A DNA stretch of 64,000 nucleotides from UBA7672 sp963738625 (GTDB lineage: Bacteria; Pseudomonadota; Alphaproteobacteria; Caulobacterales; Hyphomonadaceae). Location: assembly GCA_963738625.1 (NCBI GenBank), contig CAVTXH010000019.1, forward strand, positions 186,001 to 250,000. Reading direction: 5' to 3'. Both the position numbers and the translations under genes were made by a program. How positions within the stretch are numbered: the first letter of the stretch is position 1; every line of letters starts with the position of its first letter. The notes beneath the pieces were generated by a model. The model was not told the origin of the DNA, did no database searches, and was given only the letters and a program-made list of their open reading frames with translations. Of this stretch, positions 1 through 8,796 are shown one piece after another.

Positions 1-1
1 C

Positions 2-505
2 CACGCCGATCATGGCGCGAGCCTCGTCTCGACCTTTCTCAACGAGATGGACGGCGTGAACGCCAGCAATGACGGCGTGCTGGTGCTGGCGGCGACCAAC
101 GTGCCGTGGGCGATCGACACGGCGTTCCGCAGACCTGGAAGGTTCGACCGCGTGTTGTTTATCCCGCCGCCGGACCGCGAGGCGCGGCTCGCCATCCTCG
201 GCATGGCGCTCAAGGACCGGCCACAGGAGAACATCAATCTCGAGCCGATCGCCCAGGCGACATCGGGCTTCTCCGGCGCCGATCTGGTGGGGATCGTGGA
301 AGCGGCTTGCGACTACGCCATCGAGGAAAGCCTCGATGGCGAGAACGTCGTGCCGATCAAGCAGAAGCACCTCAACGAAGCTGCGAAGGAGAAGAAGCCG
401 ACCACGCTTGAATGGCTTTCCCAGGCGCGCAACTACGCCAAGTATTCCAATGAAGGCGGGCTGTACGACGACGTGGTCGCCTTTCTCGACAAGCACTCGA
501 AATAG
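2..505 (+). CDS. AAA+ ATPase, C-terminal part (CDC48/FtsH-like module), 5' end outside window
   Basis: The reading frame is already open at the left edge, so only the last 167 or so residues are present and the Walker A region is missing. What remains is the second half of an AAA+ module: a sensor-1 stretch (VLVLAATN), the arginine-finger box FRRPGRFDRVLF, and a sensor-2 helix (SGFSGADLVGIVEAA). This order is typical of the CDC48/VCP/FtsH-type classic AAA clade, which couples ATP hydrolysis to protein unfolding. No protease or membrane domain follows, so it may act as a stand-alone unfoldase. A TPR protein begins 12 bases after the stop, suggesting co-transcription and a possible partner. The substrate cannot be told. 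Confidence 0.85.
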   Translation, partial: HADHGASLVSTFLNEMDGVNASNDGVLVLAATNVPWAIDTAFRRPGRFDRVLFIPPPDREARLAILGMALKDRPQENINLEPIAQATSGFSGADLVGIVEAACDYAIEESLDGENVVPIKQKHLNEAAKEKKPTTLEWLSQARNYAKYSNEGGLYDDVVAFLDKHSK

Positions 506-517
506 CCGGGCCGGCCG

Positions 518-1474
518 ATGGACCTGTTCCAGCGCGCCGCCAGTGAAAGCGCCGCCATCGCGCTGATGGACGCAGGCAACTACAAGGGCGCGGAGACCCG
601 GCTGCGCTCCATGCTGGCCGAGGATCCGAACGACGCTCGTGCGCTGGCGCTGATGGCGCATTGCCGGATCTCGCTTGACGACGACAAGGCCGGGCTGAAA
701 ATCGCGCGCGAGGCGGCGGGCATCGATCCTGAGGACCCGTTGGTGAAGCGCACGCTGGCGCACGCTCTGATCCGCAACAACAAGTACAAGGAAGCCGACG
801 AGATCACCACCGATCTCGCATCGCAGGATCCGGAGGATTCGAACTCGCTTTTCAAACTCGCCATCGCGCGCTTTGGACAGAAGGACTACATCACCGCAAA
901 GCATTTGTTCGATGAGGCCGAGCAGCATGCGGGCGACAGTGTTCACGACCTGCTGAACGTTGCGCGGTTGAGGTTGCATCAGTGGAGCTATGAAAAGGCC
1001 GCTGCGCTGGCCAGGCGCGCAATGCTTCTCGATCCCAACCAGGGCGACAGCTTCTACATCATGGGCGAATGCGCGCTGGCGGCGAAGCAGCCCGTCGAGG
1101 CCTATGAACTGGCGCTGGAATCGCTGCGGCTGGAGCCGGGCGAGAAACATGTGCTGCGGCTGCTGACGCGGGCGAGGGCGCGGCAGAGCCCGCTGTTGAA
1201 GATGTTCCTGCCCGGCGTCGACTGGATCGTCGAGATGGACCGCAGCGGCCTCGTCATCGTGCCGCTGCTGATGATTCCGCTGGCCGGCTCCTTCCTGGTG
1301 TCGCTGATCTACGACCTCGCACGGATCGAGGCGGGCAGGCCGCCCGCGGTCGTACTATCCGTGGGATTGGGCGGCGTGCTGCTCTATGCGCTGGTCAGCT
1401 ATCTGACGGCCGCGACCGCGCGAGCACGCATCCGCCGGGACCTGCGGAAGATCTCGCTGCTACCTAGGTTCTGA
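518..1474 (+). CDS. TPR-repeat membrane protein
   Basis: A 318-residue protein starting 12 bases after the AAA+ ATPase gene, probably in one operon with it. Residues about 10 to 230 form successive helix pairs with TPR-like spacing (for example the ALALMAHCRISL and LLNVARLRLHQWSYEKAAALARRAMLLDP stretches), a scaffold for protein-protein contacts. Residues about 245 to 310 hold two hydrophobic segments, so the TPR part is anchored at its C-terminus with a short basic tail. An AAA+ ATPase followed by an anchored TPR protein suggests a substrate-recruiting partner at the membrane; this is inference. No enzyme domain is visible. Confidence 0.8.
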   Translation: MDLFQRAASESAAIALMDAGNYKGAETRLRSMLAEDPNDARALALMAHCRISLDDDKAGLKIAREAAGIDPEDPLVKRTLAHALIRNNKYKEADEITTDLASQDPEDSNSLFKLAIARFGQKDYITAKHLFDEAEQHAGDSVHDLLNVARLRLHQWSYEKAAALARRAMLLDPNQGDSFYIMGECALAAKQPVEAYELALESLRLEPGEKHVLRLLTRARARQSPLLKMFLPGVDWIVEMDRSGLVIVPLLMIPLAGSFLVSLIYDLARIEAGRPPAVVLSVGLGGVLLYALVSYLTAATARARIRRDLRKISLLPRF

Positions 1475-1593
1475 AGCTACTTCTTCGCGCTAGGCGCGTG
1501 CTTGAACAGGTCCACCGAGCTGAGCGACAGTCGGCCCGCCGCTTGACGCAAGTTTGTCGGGGATCGAGTATTATCCGGCCGGGGGCGCAAAGA

Positions 1594-2661
1594 ATGGGAG
1601 ACGGGGCGGAAAAGTCGGACGCGCAGCGCTCGGTGGATCGTTGGATCACGTGGGCGATACGGGCTTTTGCGATAGTTGTCGGTTCCGTGGTGGGCGCCGT
1701 CGTGGCTGTCGAGATCGCCGACACCGGCATAGTCATCGAAGAGATTTCGGTGCCGGCCGAACTCGGCCAGGAGGGCTACACGCCTTCCGTCATCGCCTAT
1801 CAGATCCTCAGGGAAGTGGAGCATGTCGATAAGGTTGCGACGACGAGCAAGCGTCGCCCCGAAGTCGGCCTGAGTCGTGGTCAGGTAGAACTATCGTTGC
1901 CGGTTTTGAATATTTCGATCGGCTCAATCGTCGATTATTTCAAAACGAAGTTAGGAGTGCCGCGGCGGCGATTGCGAGGCGGCATCGTGAATTCCGAATA
2001 CCGGGGTGGGGTGTGTGTTTATGGCTGCTACGCGATTTTGCTCTATCTGGAAGGCCGCGAGCCGAAGCATTTTTCCGTCGTCGGACCGAAATACGATGTT
2101 GACAAGCTGATCCGCGACGCCGCCCGCAAGGCTGTCGAGACAATCGATCCGTTCCTGCTTGCAAACTATTACTACGCGAGCAAAAGCGCCGAACCGGATG
2201 CTGATGCAGAGATTCACCGCCTCACCAAAGGCAGCCCCCAGGATCCGTGGATCGCTACCTTGCAGGGAATGATGCTGAACCGGAAGCAACAGTGGGCCGA
2301 AGCGATCCCGTATTTCGATCGGGCTCTGATGCTGAATGGCAAGCATGCGCCAGCTTTCAATTCCCGGTGTTGGGCGAAAGGGCATTTGCCCGGCCAGGCG
2401 GCGGCGGCAATTGACGACTGCCGGACCGGGTTGCGTCTTGATCCCCGCTCATTTCAGACGATGGACAGCCTCGCCTACGCGCTCGAACAGGGCGGCCAGC
2501 TTGAGCAGTCGTTTATCGCGATCAAATGTGCGAAGCGGATTTCGGGGGATAACGAGGACGTCGAGGCGACCTACGAGCGATTGCGCCAAAAGCTGACGAA
2601 CGCCAGCACTGAGCCACCGACGGCCAAGGCATGCCACGTCGTACTTCAGGGCCGCCCCTAG
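1594..2661 (+). CDS. Membrane-anchored TPR protein of unknown function
   Basis: The chosen ATG gives 355 residues; the frame stays open upstream to a GTG at 1498, but that extension is arginine-rich and unlike the rest. One transmembrane helix lies near the N-terminus (WAIRAFAIVVGSVVGAVVAV). A periplasmic or cytosolic domain of about 150 residues follows, and the last 130 residues are TPR-like, starting around the GSPQDPWIATLQGMMLNRKQ region. Codon use looks slightly less GC-biased than the neighbours in the 1,900-2,200 stretch. Its stop overlaps the fabB stop on the other strand: the same CTAG at 2658-2661 ends both genes. The function is unknown. Confidence 0.75.
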   Translation: MGDGAEKSDAQRSVDRWITWAIRAFAIVVGSVVGAVVAVEIADTGIVIEEISVPAELGQEGYTPSVIAYQILREVEHVDKVATTSKRRPEVGLSRGQVELSLPVLNISIGSIVDYFKTKLGVPRRRLRGGIVNSEYRGGVCVYGCYAILLYLEGREPKHFSVVGPKYDVDKLIRDAARKAVETIDPFLLANYYYASKSAEPDADAEIHRLTKGSPQDPWIATLQGMMLNRKQQWAEAIPYFDRALMLNGKHAPAFNSRCWAKGHLPGQAAAAIDDCRTGLRLDPRSFQTMDSLAYALEQGGQLEQSFIAIKCAKRISGDNEDVEATYERLRQKLTNASTEPPTAKACHVVLQGRP

Positions 2662-3914
2662 ACCTTCGCCACCATGATCGAGCCGTTCGTGCCGCCGAAG
2701 CCGAACGAGTTGGACATCACCATCTTGATGATCGCCTCGCGCGCCTCGCGGATGATGTTCACGCCATAGGCGAGGGGGTCGAGATTGTCGATGTTGATGG
2801 AGGGAGCGACGAAACGCTCCTTCATCATGATCAGGGAGTAGATCAGCTCCTGCACGCCGGCGCCGCCGAGGGAGTGGCCGGTCATCGATTTTGTGGCGGA
2901 GATCATCGGCTGGTCGGCGGCCTGCTGGCCGAAGACCTCGCGGACGGCTTCCAGCTCCTTCACGTCGCCAACGGGGGTCGAGGTGGCGTGGGGGTTGAGG
3001 TAGTCGGGCGCCGCGCCCGCCTGCTCGAGGGCGAGCTTCATGGCGCGCGCCGCGCCTTCGCCGGACGGGGCCACCATGTCGAAGCCGTCCGAAGTCGCGC
3101 CATAGCCCGCGATTTCGCCATAGATGGTCGCGCCGCGGCGTTTGGCGTGCTCGTATTCTTCCAGCACCAGCATGCCGGCGCCGCCGGCGATCACGAAGCC
3201 GTCGCGATCGGCGTCGAAGGCGCGCGAGGCACGGTGCGGTTCCGCGTTATATTTGGACGACATGGCGCCGAGGCCGTCGAACAGGCAGGACAGCGTCCAG
3301 TCGAGTTCCTCGCCGCCGCCGGCGAACATCACGTCCTGCTTGCCCCACTGGATCTGCTCGGTGGCGGCGCCGACGCAGTGCAGCGACGTCGTGCAGGCCG
3401 ACGAGATCGAGTAGTTCACGCCGAGAATGCGGAAGAGCGTGGAGAGCGTGGCCGACGCGGTCGAAGACATCGCCTTCGGCACCGCGAACGGCCCGATGCG
3501 GCGCGGCGAGCCTTTCTCGCGTGTGGAGTCGGCCGCGGCGACGATGGCGCGCGTCGAAGGACCGCCCGTGCCGACGATCAGGCCGGTGCGCGGATTGTGG
3601 ATGTGCGTTTCCTCTAGGCCTGCGTCGGCGATCGCCTGCGTCATCGCCATGTGGCACCAGGCGGCGCCGTCCCCCATGAAACGCAGGGCCCGCTTGTCGA
3701 CATGATCGGCCGGATCGGCCTTCGGCTTGCCGGCGACCTGGGATTTGAAGCCCTTGTCGGCGTATTCCTGCATAAAGGAGATTCCAGAGGCGCCGTTCTT
3801 CAGGCTCTCGGTCACTTCCTTGATGCTGTCGCCGATAGAGGACACGATCCCCATGCCGGTCACGACGACCCGGCGCAGGTTGGGGTGGAAATCGGGTGCC
3901 TTGAAGTCAGTCAC
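2658..3914 (-). CDS. fabB: 3-oxoacyl-[acyl-carrier-protein] synthase I (beta-ketoacyl-ACP synthase)
   Basis: Condensing enzyme of type II fatty acid synthesis, 418 residues, cytosolic. The KAS catalytic triad is visible: Cys174 in SSACTTSLH, a histidine in NPHATSTPVGD (about residue 310) and a histidine in MTGHSLGGAG (about 345). The glycine-rich C-terminal FGFGGTNGSI motif is present. It sits 57 bases downstream of fabA on the same strand. FabA makes the cis-3-decenoyl-ACP and FabB elongates it, so the pair is the anaerobic unsaturated fatty acid branch. A short N-terminal extension precedes the RRVVVTGMG start of the conserved fold. It is convergent with the TPR gene, sharing a CTAG stop. 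Confidence 0.95.
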   Translation of the reverse strand: MTDFKAPDFHPNLRRVVVTGMGIVSSIGDSIKEVTESLKNGASGISFMQEYADKGFKSQVAGKPKADPADHVDKRALRFMGDGAAWCHMAMTQAIADAGLEETHIHNPRTGLIVGTGGPSTRAIVAAADSTREKGSPRRIGPFAVPKAMSSTASATLSTLFRILGVNYSISSACTTSLHCVGAATEQIQWGKQDVMFAGGGEELDWTLSCLFDGLGAMSSKYNAEPHRASRAFDADRDGFVIAGGAGMLVLEEYEHAKRRGATIYGEIAGYGATSDGFDMVAPSGEGAARAMKLALEQAGAAPDYLNPHATSTPVGDVKELEAVREVFGQQAADQPMISATKSMTGHSLGGAGVQELIYSLIMMKERFVAPSINIDNLDPLAYGVNIIREAREAIIKMVMSNSFGFGGTNGSIMVAKV

Positions 3915-3971
3915 GGCGGAGCTCCCTGATAGGCCAACACGTGGTCTACGCGCGCCCTACGACGCAGATTT

Positions 3972-4529
3972 TTACGCTTCCTGCTTGAACAGTCCAACTC
4001 TCAAGTCTGACGCCTGATAAATCTTTTCACCGTCAAGAAACACGCTTCCGTCAGCGATACCCATCACCAGCCGGGCGCGAATCGCCCTGCGGATATCGAT
4101 TTCATACCGCACCAATTTGTTAGTGGGCTTCACCTGGCCGGTAAACGCGCATTCTCCAACGCCGATAGCCCGGCCTTTCCCGGGCGAGCCGGACCAGCCA
4201 AGCCAGAAGCCCACCAGTTGCCACATGGCGTCGAGCCCCAGACATCCCGGCATCACCGGGTCGCCTGGGAAGTGGCAGGCGAAAAACCATAGATCGGGTC
4301 GGATATCGAGTTCGGCAACGATGCGGCCGCGTTTGTGGGCGCCGCCGTCGACATCGATAGAAGTGATGCGGTCCAGCATCAGCATGGGCGGGGTGGGAAG
4401 CTGGGCGTTGCCCGGCCCGAACAACTCTCCGCGGCCGCTCTTCAGCAGGTCCTCATAGCTGTAGGAGGCCTGAGGCTTGTGAAAGGCATGGGGGGAAGTT
4501 GCGTCGACAATTGTCATTAACCGCTCCAC
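3972..4529 (-). CDS. fabA: 3-hydroxydecanoyl-ACP dehydratase/isomerase
   Basis: Hot-dog fold dehydratase of 185 residues that dehydrates 3-hydroxydecanoyl-ACP and isomerises the trans-2 product to cis-3, the entry to unsaturated fatty acids. The active-site His86 lies in WFFACHFPGDPVMPG and Asp100 in GCLGLDAMWQL, exactly the FabA pattern. The length is slightly above the 172 of E. coli because of the N-terminal extension; an alternative ATG four codons in (4517) is possible. It heads a two-gene fabA-fabB operon. No FabR-like or Irr regulator gene adjoins it. Confidence 0.95.
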   Translation of the reverse strand: MERLMTIVDATSPHAFHKPQASYSYEDLLKSGRGELFGPGNAQLPTPPMLMLDRITSIDVDGGAHKRGRIVAELDIRPDLWFFACHFPGDPVMPGCLGLDAMWQLVGFWLGWSGSPGKGRAIGVGECAFTGQVKPTNKLVRYEIDIRRAIRARLVMGIADGSVFLDGEKIYQASDLRVGLFKQEA

Positions 4530-4599
4530 GGGGATGGAGGCCGGTTATCACCTGGGGGAAGGCGGCTCAAGCGCGGCCAGCCTCCGCCGCTGTTCAGGC

Positions 4600-5178
4600 T
4601 TACTTCTGACCAGCCGGCAGGTCGTCGGCGCCCCAGATCTCGGATTTCAGAACAAAGCCCTTGCGGCCCTCAGCTTCGACCCGGCACCAGGCCCCGTCGC
4701 ATCCGGCAAGCTGCAGCACCGTTCCGACGTCGAAGCGCGCAACTGCAGCAGAGCGGGTTTCAGCGTTCCGCCGGATAGAGCCAGCATCCGTGGTGATTGC
4801 CGTCCGCTCGGCCGCCAGCATGCGGCGGTGCACCCAGACTTCGTCGCCCTGCGGGTCGCGGATCTTCCGCCATTCCTGGCTCTCGCGCACGATTACCACC
4901 GGCAGGCCAAGGCGCTCATAGGCCCAGGCGATCGGGTAATCGAGGCTGGGCCCGGCGCGGCCGTTCACCTTGTCGTAGCGGAGGCTCGAATAGCGCGGCA
5001 CGGGAAGGCCGGAAAAGTCGCTGACGCGGGATTCAACGCCCTCGGCCGCATAGGCCTTGAAGCTTCCGGGGGTAAGGGCGGCTTCCTGGGCGGACGCCGA
5101 CGGGGCGTTGAGGAGAGCGGCGCCGAAAATCTGCGCAACGGCCAGAAAAGTGACAAAACGGATGTGCTTTTCGCTCAC
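4600..5178 (-). CDS. Secreted SH3-domain protein
   Basis: Translated from the GTG at 5178 this is a 192-residue protein with an N-terminal signal peptide (hydrophobic core FVTFLAVAQIFGAALL, cleavage near SASA-QE). The frame is open to an ATG at 5253, but that extension has no signal-like character. The mature part carries two bacterial SH3-like repeats: the first around RAGPSLDYPIAWAYERLG...VHRRM, the second around RNAETRSAAVARFDVGTVLQLAGCDGAWCRVEAEGRKGFV, with the usual GxxGxV-like end. Such domains bind peptidoglycan or cell-wall peptides in the periplasm. It is divergent from the 2-hydroxyacid dehydrogenase gene. Confidence 0.85.
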   Translation of the reverse strand: MSEKHIRFVTFLAVAQIFGAALLNAPSASAQEAALTPGSFKAYAAEGVESRVSDFSGLPVPRYSSLRYDKVNGRAGPSLDYPIAWAYERLGLPVVIVRESQEWRKIRDPQGDEVWVHRRMLAAERTAITTDAGSIRRNAETRSAAVARFDVGTVLQLAGCDGAWCRVEAEGRKGFVLKSEIWGADDLPAGQK

Positions 5179-5452
5179 GGCGTTGTCGCTGCTCGTGCTT
5201 GAGAGATCGGAACGGCATGAAAACCATGTCAGGGTGAAAGGGCGCTTAACCACGCGCCCGAAACTGTGGTGAATCGTCCGTTCGCCATATCTTTGTCACG
5301 GGCGGCGGATTGAGCTTTCGGGGACGGAGCCAAGGTTGGCCCATAAGGTTGGCCGTGCGGCTTCGCTTTGCTACACCGCGCCTTGATGCGCCGAACTGCA
5401 CTGAACTGGGGCGAGACGGGGAAACCCGCGCGCCACGATACAAGGAACGTCC

Positions 5453-6439
5453 ATGCCCCGCTCCAAGGTTAAGGTCATCGTGACCCGCCGGCTTCCCGAG
5501 CCGGTCGAAACCCGCATGAGCGAGCTGTTCGACGTCGAGCTGAACGCCAACGACATTCCTATGAGCGTCGAGCAGCTGTGCGACGCCGCTGGCCGGTGCG
5601 ACGTGCTGGTGCCAACCCTGACCGACAGGATCGACGGCCGCGTGCTGGCGCGTGCTGGCGACCGGCTGCGCCTGATCGCGCAGTTTGGCGTGGGCGTGGA
5701 CAATATCGACGTGCAGTCCTGCGTCTCGCGCGGAATAACCGTCACAAATACGCCCGGCGTCCTGACTGAAGACACGGCCGACATGACGATGGCGCTGATC
5801 CTCGCCGTGCCGCGCCGCATCGTTGATGGCGTCAGCGCCATGCAGTCTGGCCAGTTCACCGGCTGGTCGCCGACCTGGATGCTCGGCCGCAGGATCTACG
5901 GCAAGCGCTTGGGCATTGTCGGCATGGGACGGATCGGAACGGCGGTCGCAAGACGCGCAAAAGCGTTCGGCCTGCAGATTCACTATCATAACCGCAAGCC
6001 CGTCCGGCCGCAGGTGGCCGAATCGCTGGAGGCGACCTACTGGGAAAGCCTCGACCAGATGCTGGCGCGCATGGACATCGTGTCGATCAACTGCCCGCAC
6101 ACGCCCGCGACCTATCACCTTATCTCAGCGCGGCGGATCAAGCTGATGAAGCCGGACTCGTATCTGGTGAACACGGCGCGGGGCGAGGTGATCGACGAGG
6201 CCGCCATGATCCGCGCTCTCGAAGCCGGCGAGATCGCCGGGGCCGGCCTCGACGTGTTCGAGAACGAGCCCAATGTGAACCCGCGCCTCAAGGCGCTGCG
6301 CAACGTCGTTCTCCTGCCGCACATGAGCTCCGCGACGCTCGAGGGCAGGGTCGACATGGGCGAGAAGGTGATCATCAACATCAAGACCTTCGCCGACGGC
6401 CACAAGCCGCCGGACCGGGTTATCCCTGCAATGCTCTAG
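5453..6439 (+). CDS. D-2-hydroxyacid dehydrogenase (glyoxylate/hydroxypyruvate reductase type)
   Basis: NAD(P)-dependent reductase of 2-oxoacids, 328 residues, cytosolic. The Rossmann motif is GIVGMGRIGTAVARR (about residues 154-168). The three catalytic residues of the D-2-HDH family are present: Arg in NTARGEVID, Glu in DVFENEPNVN and His in LPHMSSATLEGR. The TARGE and ENEP wording resembles GyaR-like glyoxylate reductases, so glyoxylate or hydroxypyruvate are the likeliest substrates, but the exact one cannot be read from sequence. It is transcribed away from the SH3-domain gene across a 274-base spacer, from the stated starts. Confidence 0.88.
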   Translation: MPRSKVKVIVTRRLPEPVETRMSELFDVELNANDIPMSVEQLCDAAGRCDVLVPTLTDRIDGRVLARAGDRLRLIAQFGVGVDNIDVQSCVSRGITVTNTPGVLTEDTADMTMALILAVPRRIVDGVSAMQSGQFTGWSPTWMLGRRIYGKRLGIVGMGRIGTAVARRAKAFGLQIHYHNRKPVRPQVAESLEATYWESLDQMLARMDIVSINCPHTPATYHLISARRIKLMKPDSYLVNTARGEVIDEAAMIRALEAGEIAGAGLDVFENEPNVNPRLKALRNVVLLPHMSSATLEGRVDMGEKVIINIKTFADGHKPPDRVIPAML

Positions 6440-6522
6440 CGCCGCCACGGTTTGGCCGCGGTCGCGGGGTAGGCTTCACGATTGCGGATGTGGGTTTCGT
6501 CCGCGCAATGTTCGGATCGCAC

Positions 6523-7242
6523 ATGCGTAGCGTGATTTTGGGCGTGATGGTCGCGGCTGTGGCGATGAGCGGCGCGGCTCCCGCCCAGGCGCAGGTTCCC
6601 GCAGCCGTCACCCGCGGGGCCTACACGGTCGAACCGTTCGCGCCCGGCAGCCAGATCACCATTCAGGGCGCCGGCGTTCGCCTTCGCGCCGAGCCGTTCC
6701 TCGCCACTGATATTCCGGTGCTCAGCTCCGGAAGCACGGGTCTTCCGCTCAACGTCGTCGGCATCGCGCGGCTGCCGGACTGGAACTGGTATCAAGTCGT
6801 GCTGAAGAGCGGACAGAAGGCCTTCATCCGCTCCGACTACACCTCCGCGCCATCGAAAGGCGGCGCTCCGCAACCTCCGACCCTGCCTGCGCCGACGCGG
6901 ATCGACTATGGGACAGCGCCGGCATCGGCGCCCGTCGCCGCACCAATAGCGGCGCCCGCCGGCTCCCAGCCGCTCGACCAGCCGATTTCACTGCGGCCGG
7001 GTTCTGCGCCGGCCGCGATGCCTGTGCAACCGGTCGCGCCGGCTGCGCCCCAGAATTCCGGTTCGGCAATCTCGCTTCGGCCAGCGTCTCCTCTGCCGAC
7101 AGCTTCCGCGCCCGTGCCGGATGCATCGGCGCCGGCTGCATTCGCGCCAGCGCCTTCGGCGCCGCCTCAGCAGACGCCGGGCGACCTGATGCCGAGTGCT
7201 GCACGCTCATCCAACTCCAGCGGCCTGACTTCCAGACCCTGA
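6523..7242 (+). CDS. Secreted SH3-domain protein with Pro/Ala-rich tail
   Basis: The ATG at 6523 opens directly into a signal peptide (SVILGVMVAAVAMSGAAPAQAQ), so it is preferred over the ATG at 6490. The mature protein has one SH3b-like domain (YTVEPFAPGSQITIQGAGVR through WNWYQVVLKSGQKAFIRSDY), followed by more than 120 residues of proline-, alanine- and serine-rich low-complexity sequence with recurring ISLRP motifs. The layout suggests a periplasmic cell-wall binding head on a flexible tail. It is the second SH3 protein within 2 kb; the two are not close copies. No catalytic domain is seen. Confidence 0.8.
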   Translation: MRSVILGVMVAAVAMSGAAPAQAQVPAAVTRGAYTVEPFAPGSQITIQGAGVRLRAEPFLATDIPVLSSGSTGLPLNVVGIARLPDWNWYQVVLKSGQKAFIRSDYTSAPSKGGAPQPPTLPAPTRIDYGTAPASAPVAAPIAAPAGSQPLDQPISLRPGSAPAAMPVQPVAPAAPQNSGSAISLRPASPLPTASAPVPDASAPAAFAPAPSAPPQQTPGDLMPSAARSSNSSGLTSRP

Positions 7243-7380
7243 CGCCGCGCCTGCTAGCGTCGACAAACCCGCAGCCAACCCGCCTGCAGGCCGGGTACTG
7301 GCGTTCGCCTTCTTCCTCATTCAATCTGCATCCAGCCAGCCCCGGGGGACATTGGGGACGGACGTAGGATGGAGGGACGG

Positions 7381-7812
7381 ATGAAATTCCCGGTTTTCGC
7401 GATCGCAGCCGCGATAGCGGCCACGACGCTTGCCGCGTGCGAGACGGCGGAAGGCTACCGGCAAGAGGTATCGACCTGGCAGGGCCGCATGGGCGATGAC
7501 CTGCTGGTCGCGTGGGGCCCGCCGGCCAGCAAGTCATCATTGTCAGACGGTCGCGAGCTGTGGGTCTACAGCAAGACCACCGAAACACGGCAGGAAGGCT
7601 ATTACCGCGACGAAAAGCGCGATGTGAAAAGAACCTTCACCGACAAGGACGGCAAGCAGAAGACCGAAACCATTACCGAGACCTTCCCAGTGTGGCAGCC
7701 GCCGCAGACCTACCGGTCGACCTGCGACACGCGCTTTGTGCTGGCGGCCCAGCGCATCCAGCAGGTCGCCTTCGAGGGCAATGGCTGCGTGGCCCCGGAA
7801 CGCAACGGTTAG
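7381..7812 (+). CDS. Small lipoprotein of unknown function
   Basis: A good Shine-Dalgarno (GGAGGG at 7371-7376) fixes the start at 7381, giving 143 residues. The signal peptide ends in a lipobox (TTLAAC), so the protein is predicted to be lipid-anchored at Cys20. The mature part begins with a WQGRMGDDLLVAWGPP stretch similar to small outer-membrane lipoproteins with SmpA/OmlA-like 'G.P...' patterns, then WVYSKTTETR and a charged region KRDVKRTFTDKDGKQKTET. Two cysteines near the end (STCDTRF and GNGCVAP) could form a disulfide. The biochemical role is unknown. Confidence 0.75.
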   Translation: MKFPVFAIAAAIAATTLAACETAEGYRQEVSTWQGRMGDDLLVAWGPPASKSSLSDGRELWVYSKTTETRQEGYYRDEKRDVKRTFTDKDGKQKTETITETFPVWQPPQTYRSTCDTRFVLAAQRIQQVAFEGNGCVAPERNG

Positions 7813-7896
7813 GCGTAACGGCCAGTACTCGCGATTTTCCTTGAACTGGCGGCTTAACGGCGCTCTCTTCCTGCGCGAGAGACGTGGGAGGATTTC

Positions 7897-8787
7897 GTGA
7901 GGATATCGACCGGGCTCGCTGCGGCCGTCATGGCGCTTTGCGCCGCGCCGGCATTTGCGCAGAACAATCCGCCGGCGCCGAAGGTCGAGGCTCTTGGCGC
8001 CGGCATCCATGTGATCTTCGGGCAGGGCGGAAACATCGGCGTTTCGACCGGGCCGGACGGCGCCTTTGTGATCGACGACCAGTATCCGAATTCCGCGCCC
8101 GCAAACCTTGCGAAGATCAAGGATCTGTCTGGCGGCGCGCCGCGCTTCCTTGTCAACACGCACTGGCATGGCGACCATGCCGGCGGCAACGCCGCGTTCG
8201 CCCAGGCCGGCGCGATGATCTTCGCGCACGAGAACGTTCTCAAGCGTCTGTCAGGCGAGGTGAAATCCATCGGCTTCGACGGCAAGCAGGCGGCTGCGGC
8301 GCCCGAGGCCGCATGGCCGGTCGTGACGTTCACCGAAGGCGTCGACTTCTTCCTCAATGAGGAGACCATCAAGGTCTACAAGGTGCGCGCCTCGCACACC
8401 GACGGCGATTCGATGGTTTATTTCGCCGAGCCCGACATCCTTCACATGGGCGATGTATTCTTCAACGGCCTGTTCCCGGTCATCGACCCCGGCTCGGGCG
8501 GATCGGTCGAGGGCTATCTCGCCGCAATGAAGGAAACGCTGGGTCGCATCGGCGACAAGACGCGGATCATTCCCGGCCATGGCGAAATGGGCGACAAGGC
8601 TGCATTGCAACGGCAGATTGCCATGCTGGAAGGCGCAATGAAGGCGGTGCAGGCGCGGATCAAGGCGGGCGACACGCTGCAGCAGGCGATCGCCAAGAAG
8701 CCGTTGAAACCGTGGGCCGGTTTTGCCTGGAGCTTCATCAGCGAGGACGCCTTCACCACGACGCTCTACAACGGCCTGAAGAAGTAG
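7897..8787 (+). CDS. Secreted MBL-fold metallo-hydrolase (copy 1)
   Basis: GTG start behind a GGAGG at about 7888. The product has 296 residues with a Sec signal peptide (cleavage near AFA-QN). The MBL signature HWHGDHAGGN supplies the HxHxDH zinc ligands; further ligands are the SHTDGDSMVYF histidine and PGHGEMGD near the end. The fold and length match the broad class of periplasmic MBL hydrolases similar to B3-type enzymes, but the substrate is not predictable and a beta-lactamase call is not justified. The following gene, 9 bases downstream, is a homologue, so the pair is a tandem duplication in one operon. Confidence 0.88.
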   Translation: MRISTGLAAAVMALCAAPAFAQNNPPAPKVEALGAGIHVIFGQGGNIGVSTGPDGAFVIDDQYPNSAPANLAKIKDLSGGAPRFLVNTHWHGDHAGGNAAFAQAGAMIFAHENVLKRLSGEVKSIGFDGKQAAAAPEAAWPVVTFTEGVDFFLNEETIKVYKVRASHTDGDSMVYFAEPDILHMGDVFFNGLFPVIDPGSGGSVEGYLAAMKETLGRIGDKTRIIPGHGEMGDKAALQRQIAMLEGAMKAVQARIKAGDTLQQAIAKKPLKPWAGFAWSFISEDAFTTTLYNGLKK

Positions 8788-8796
8788 GGGACAGAG

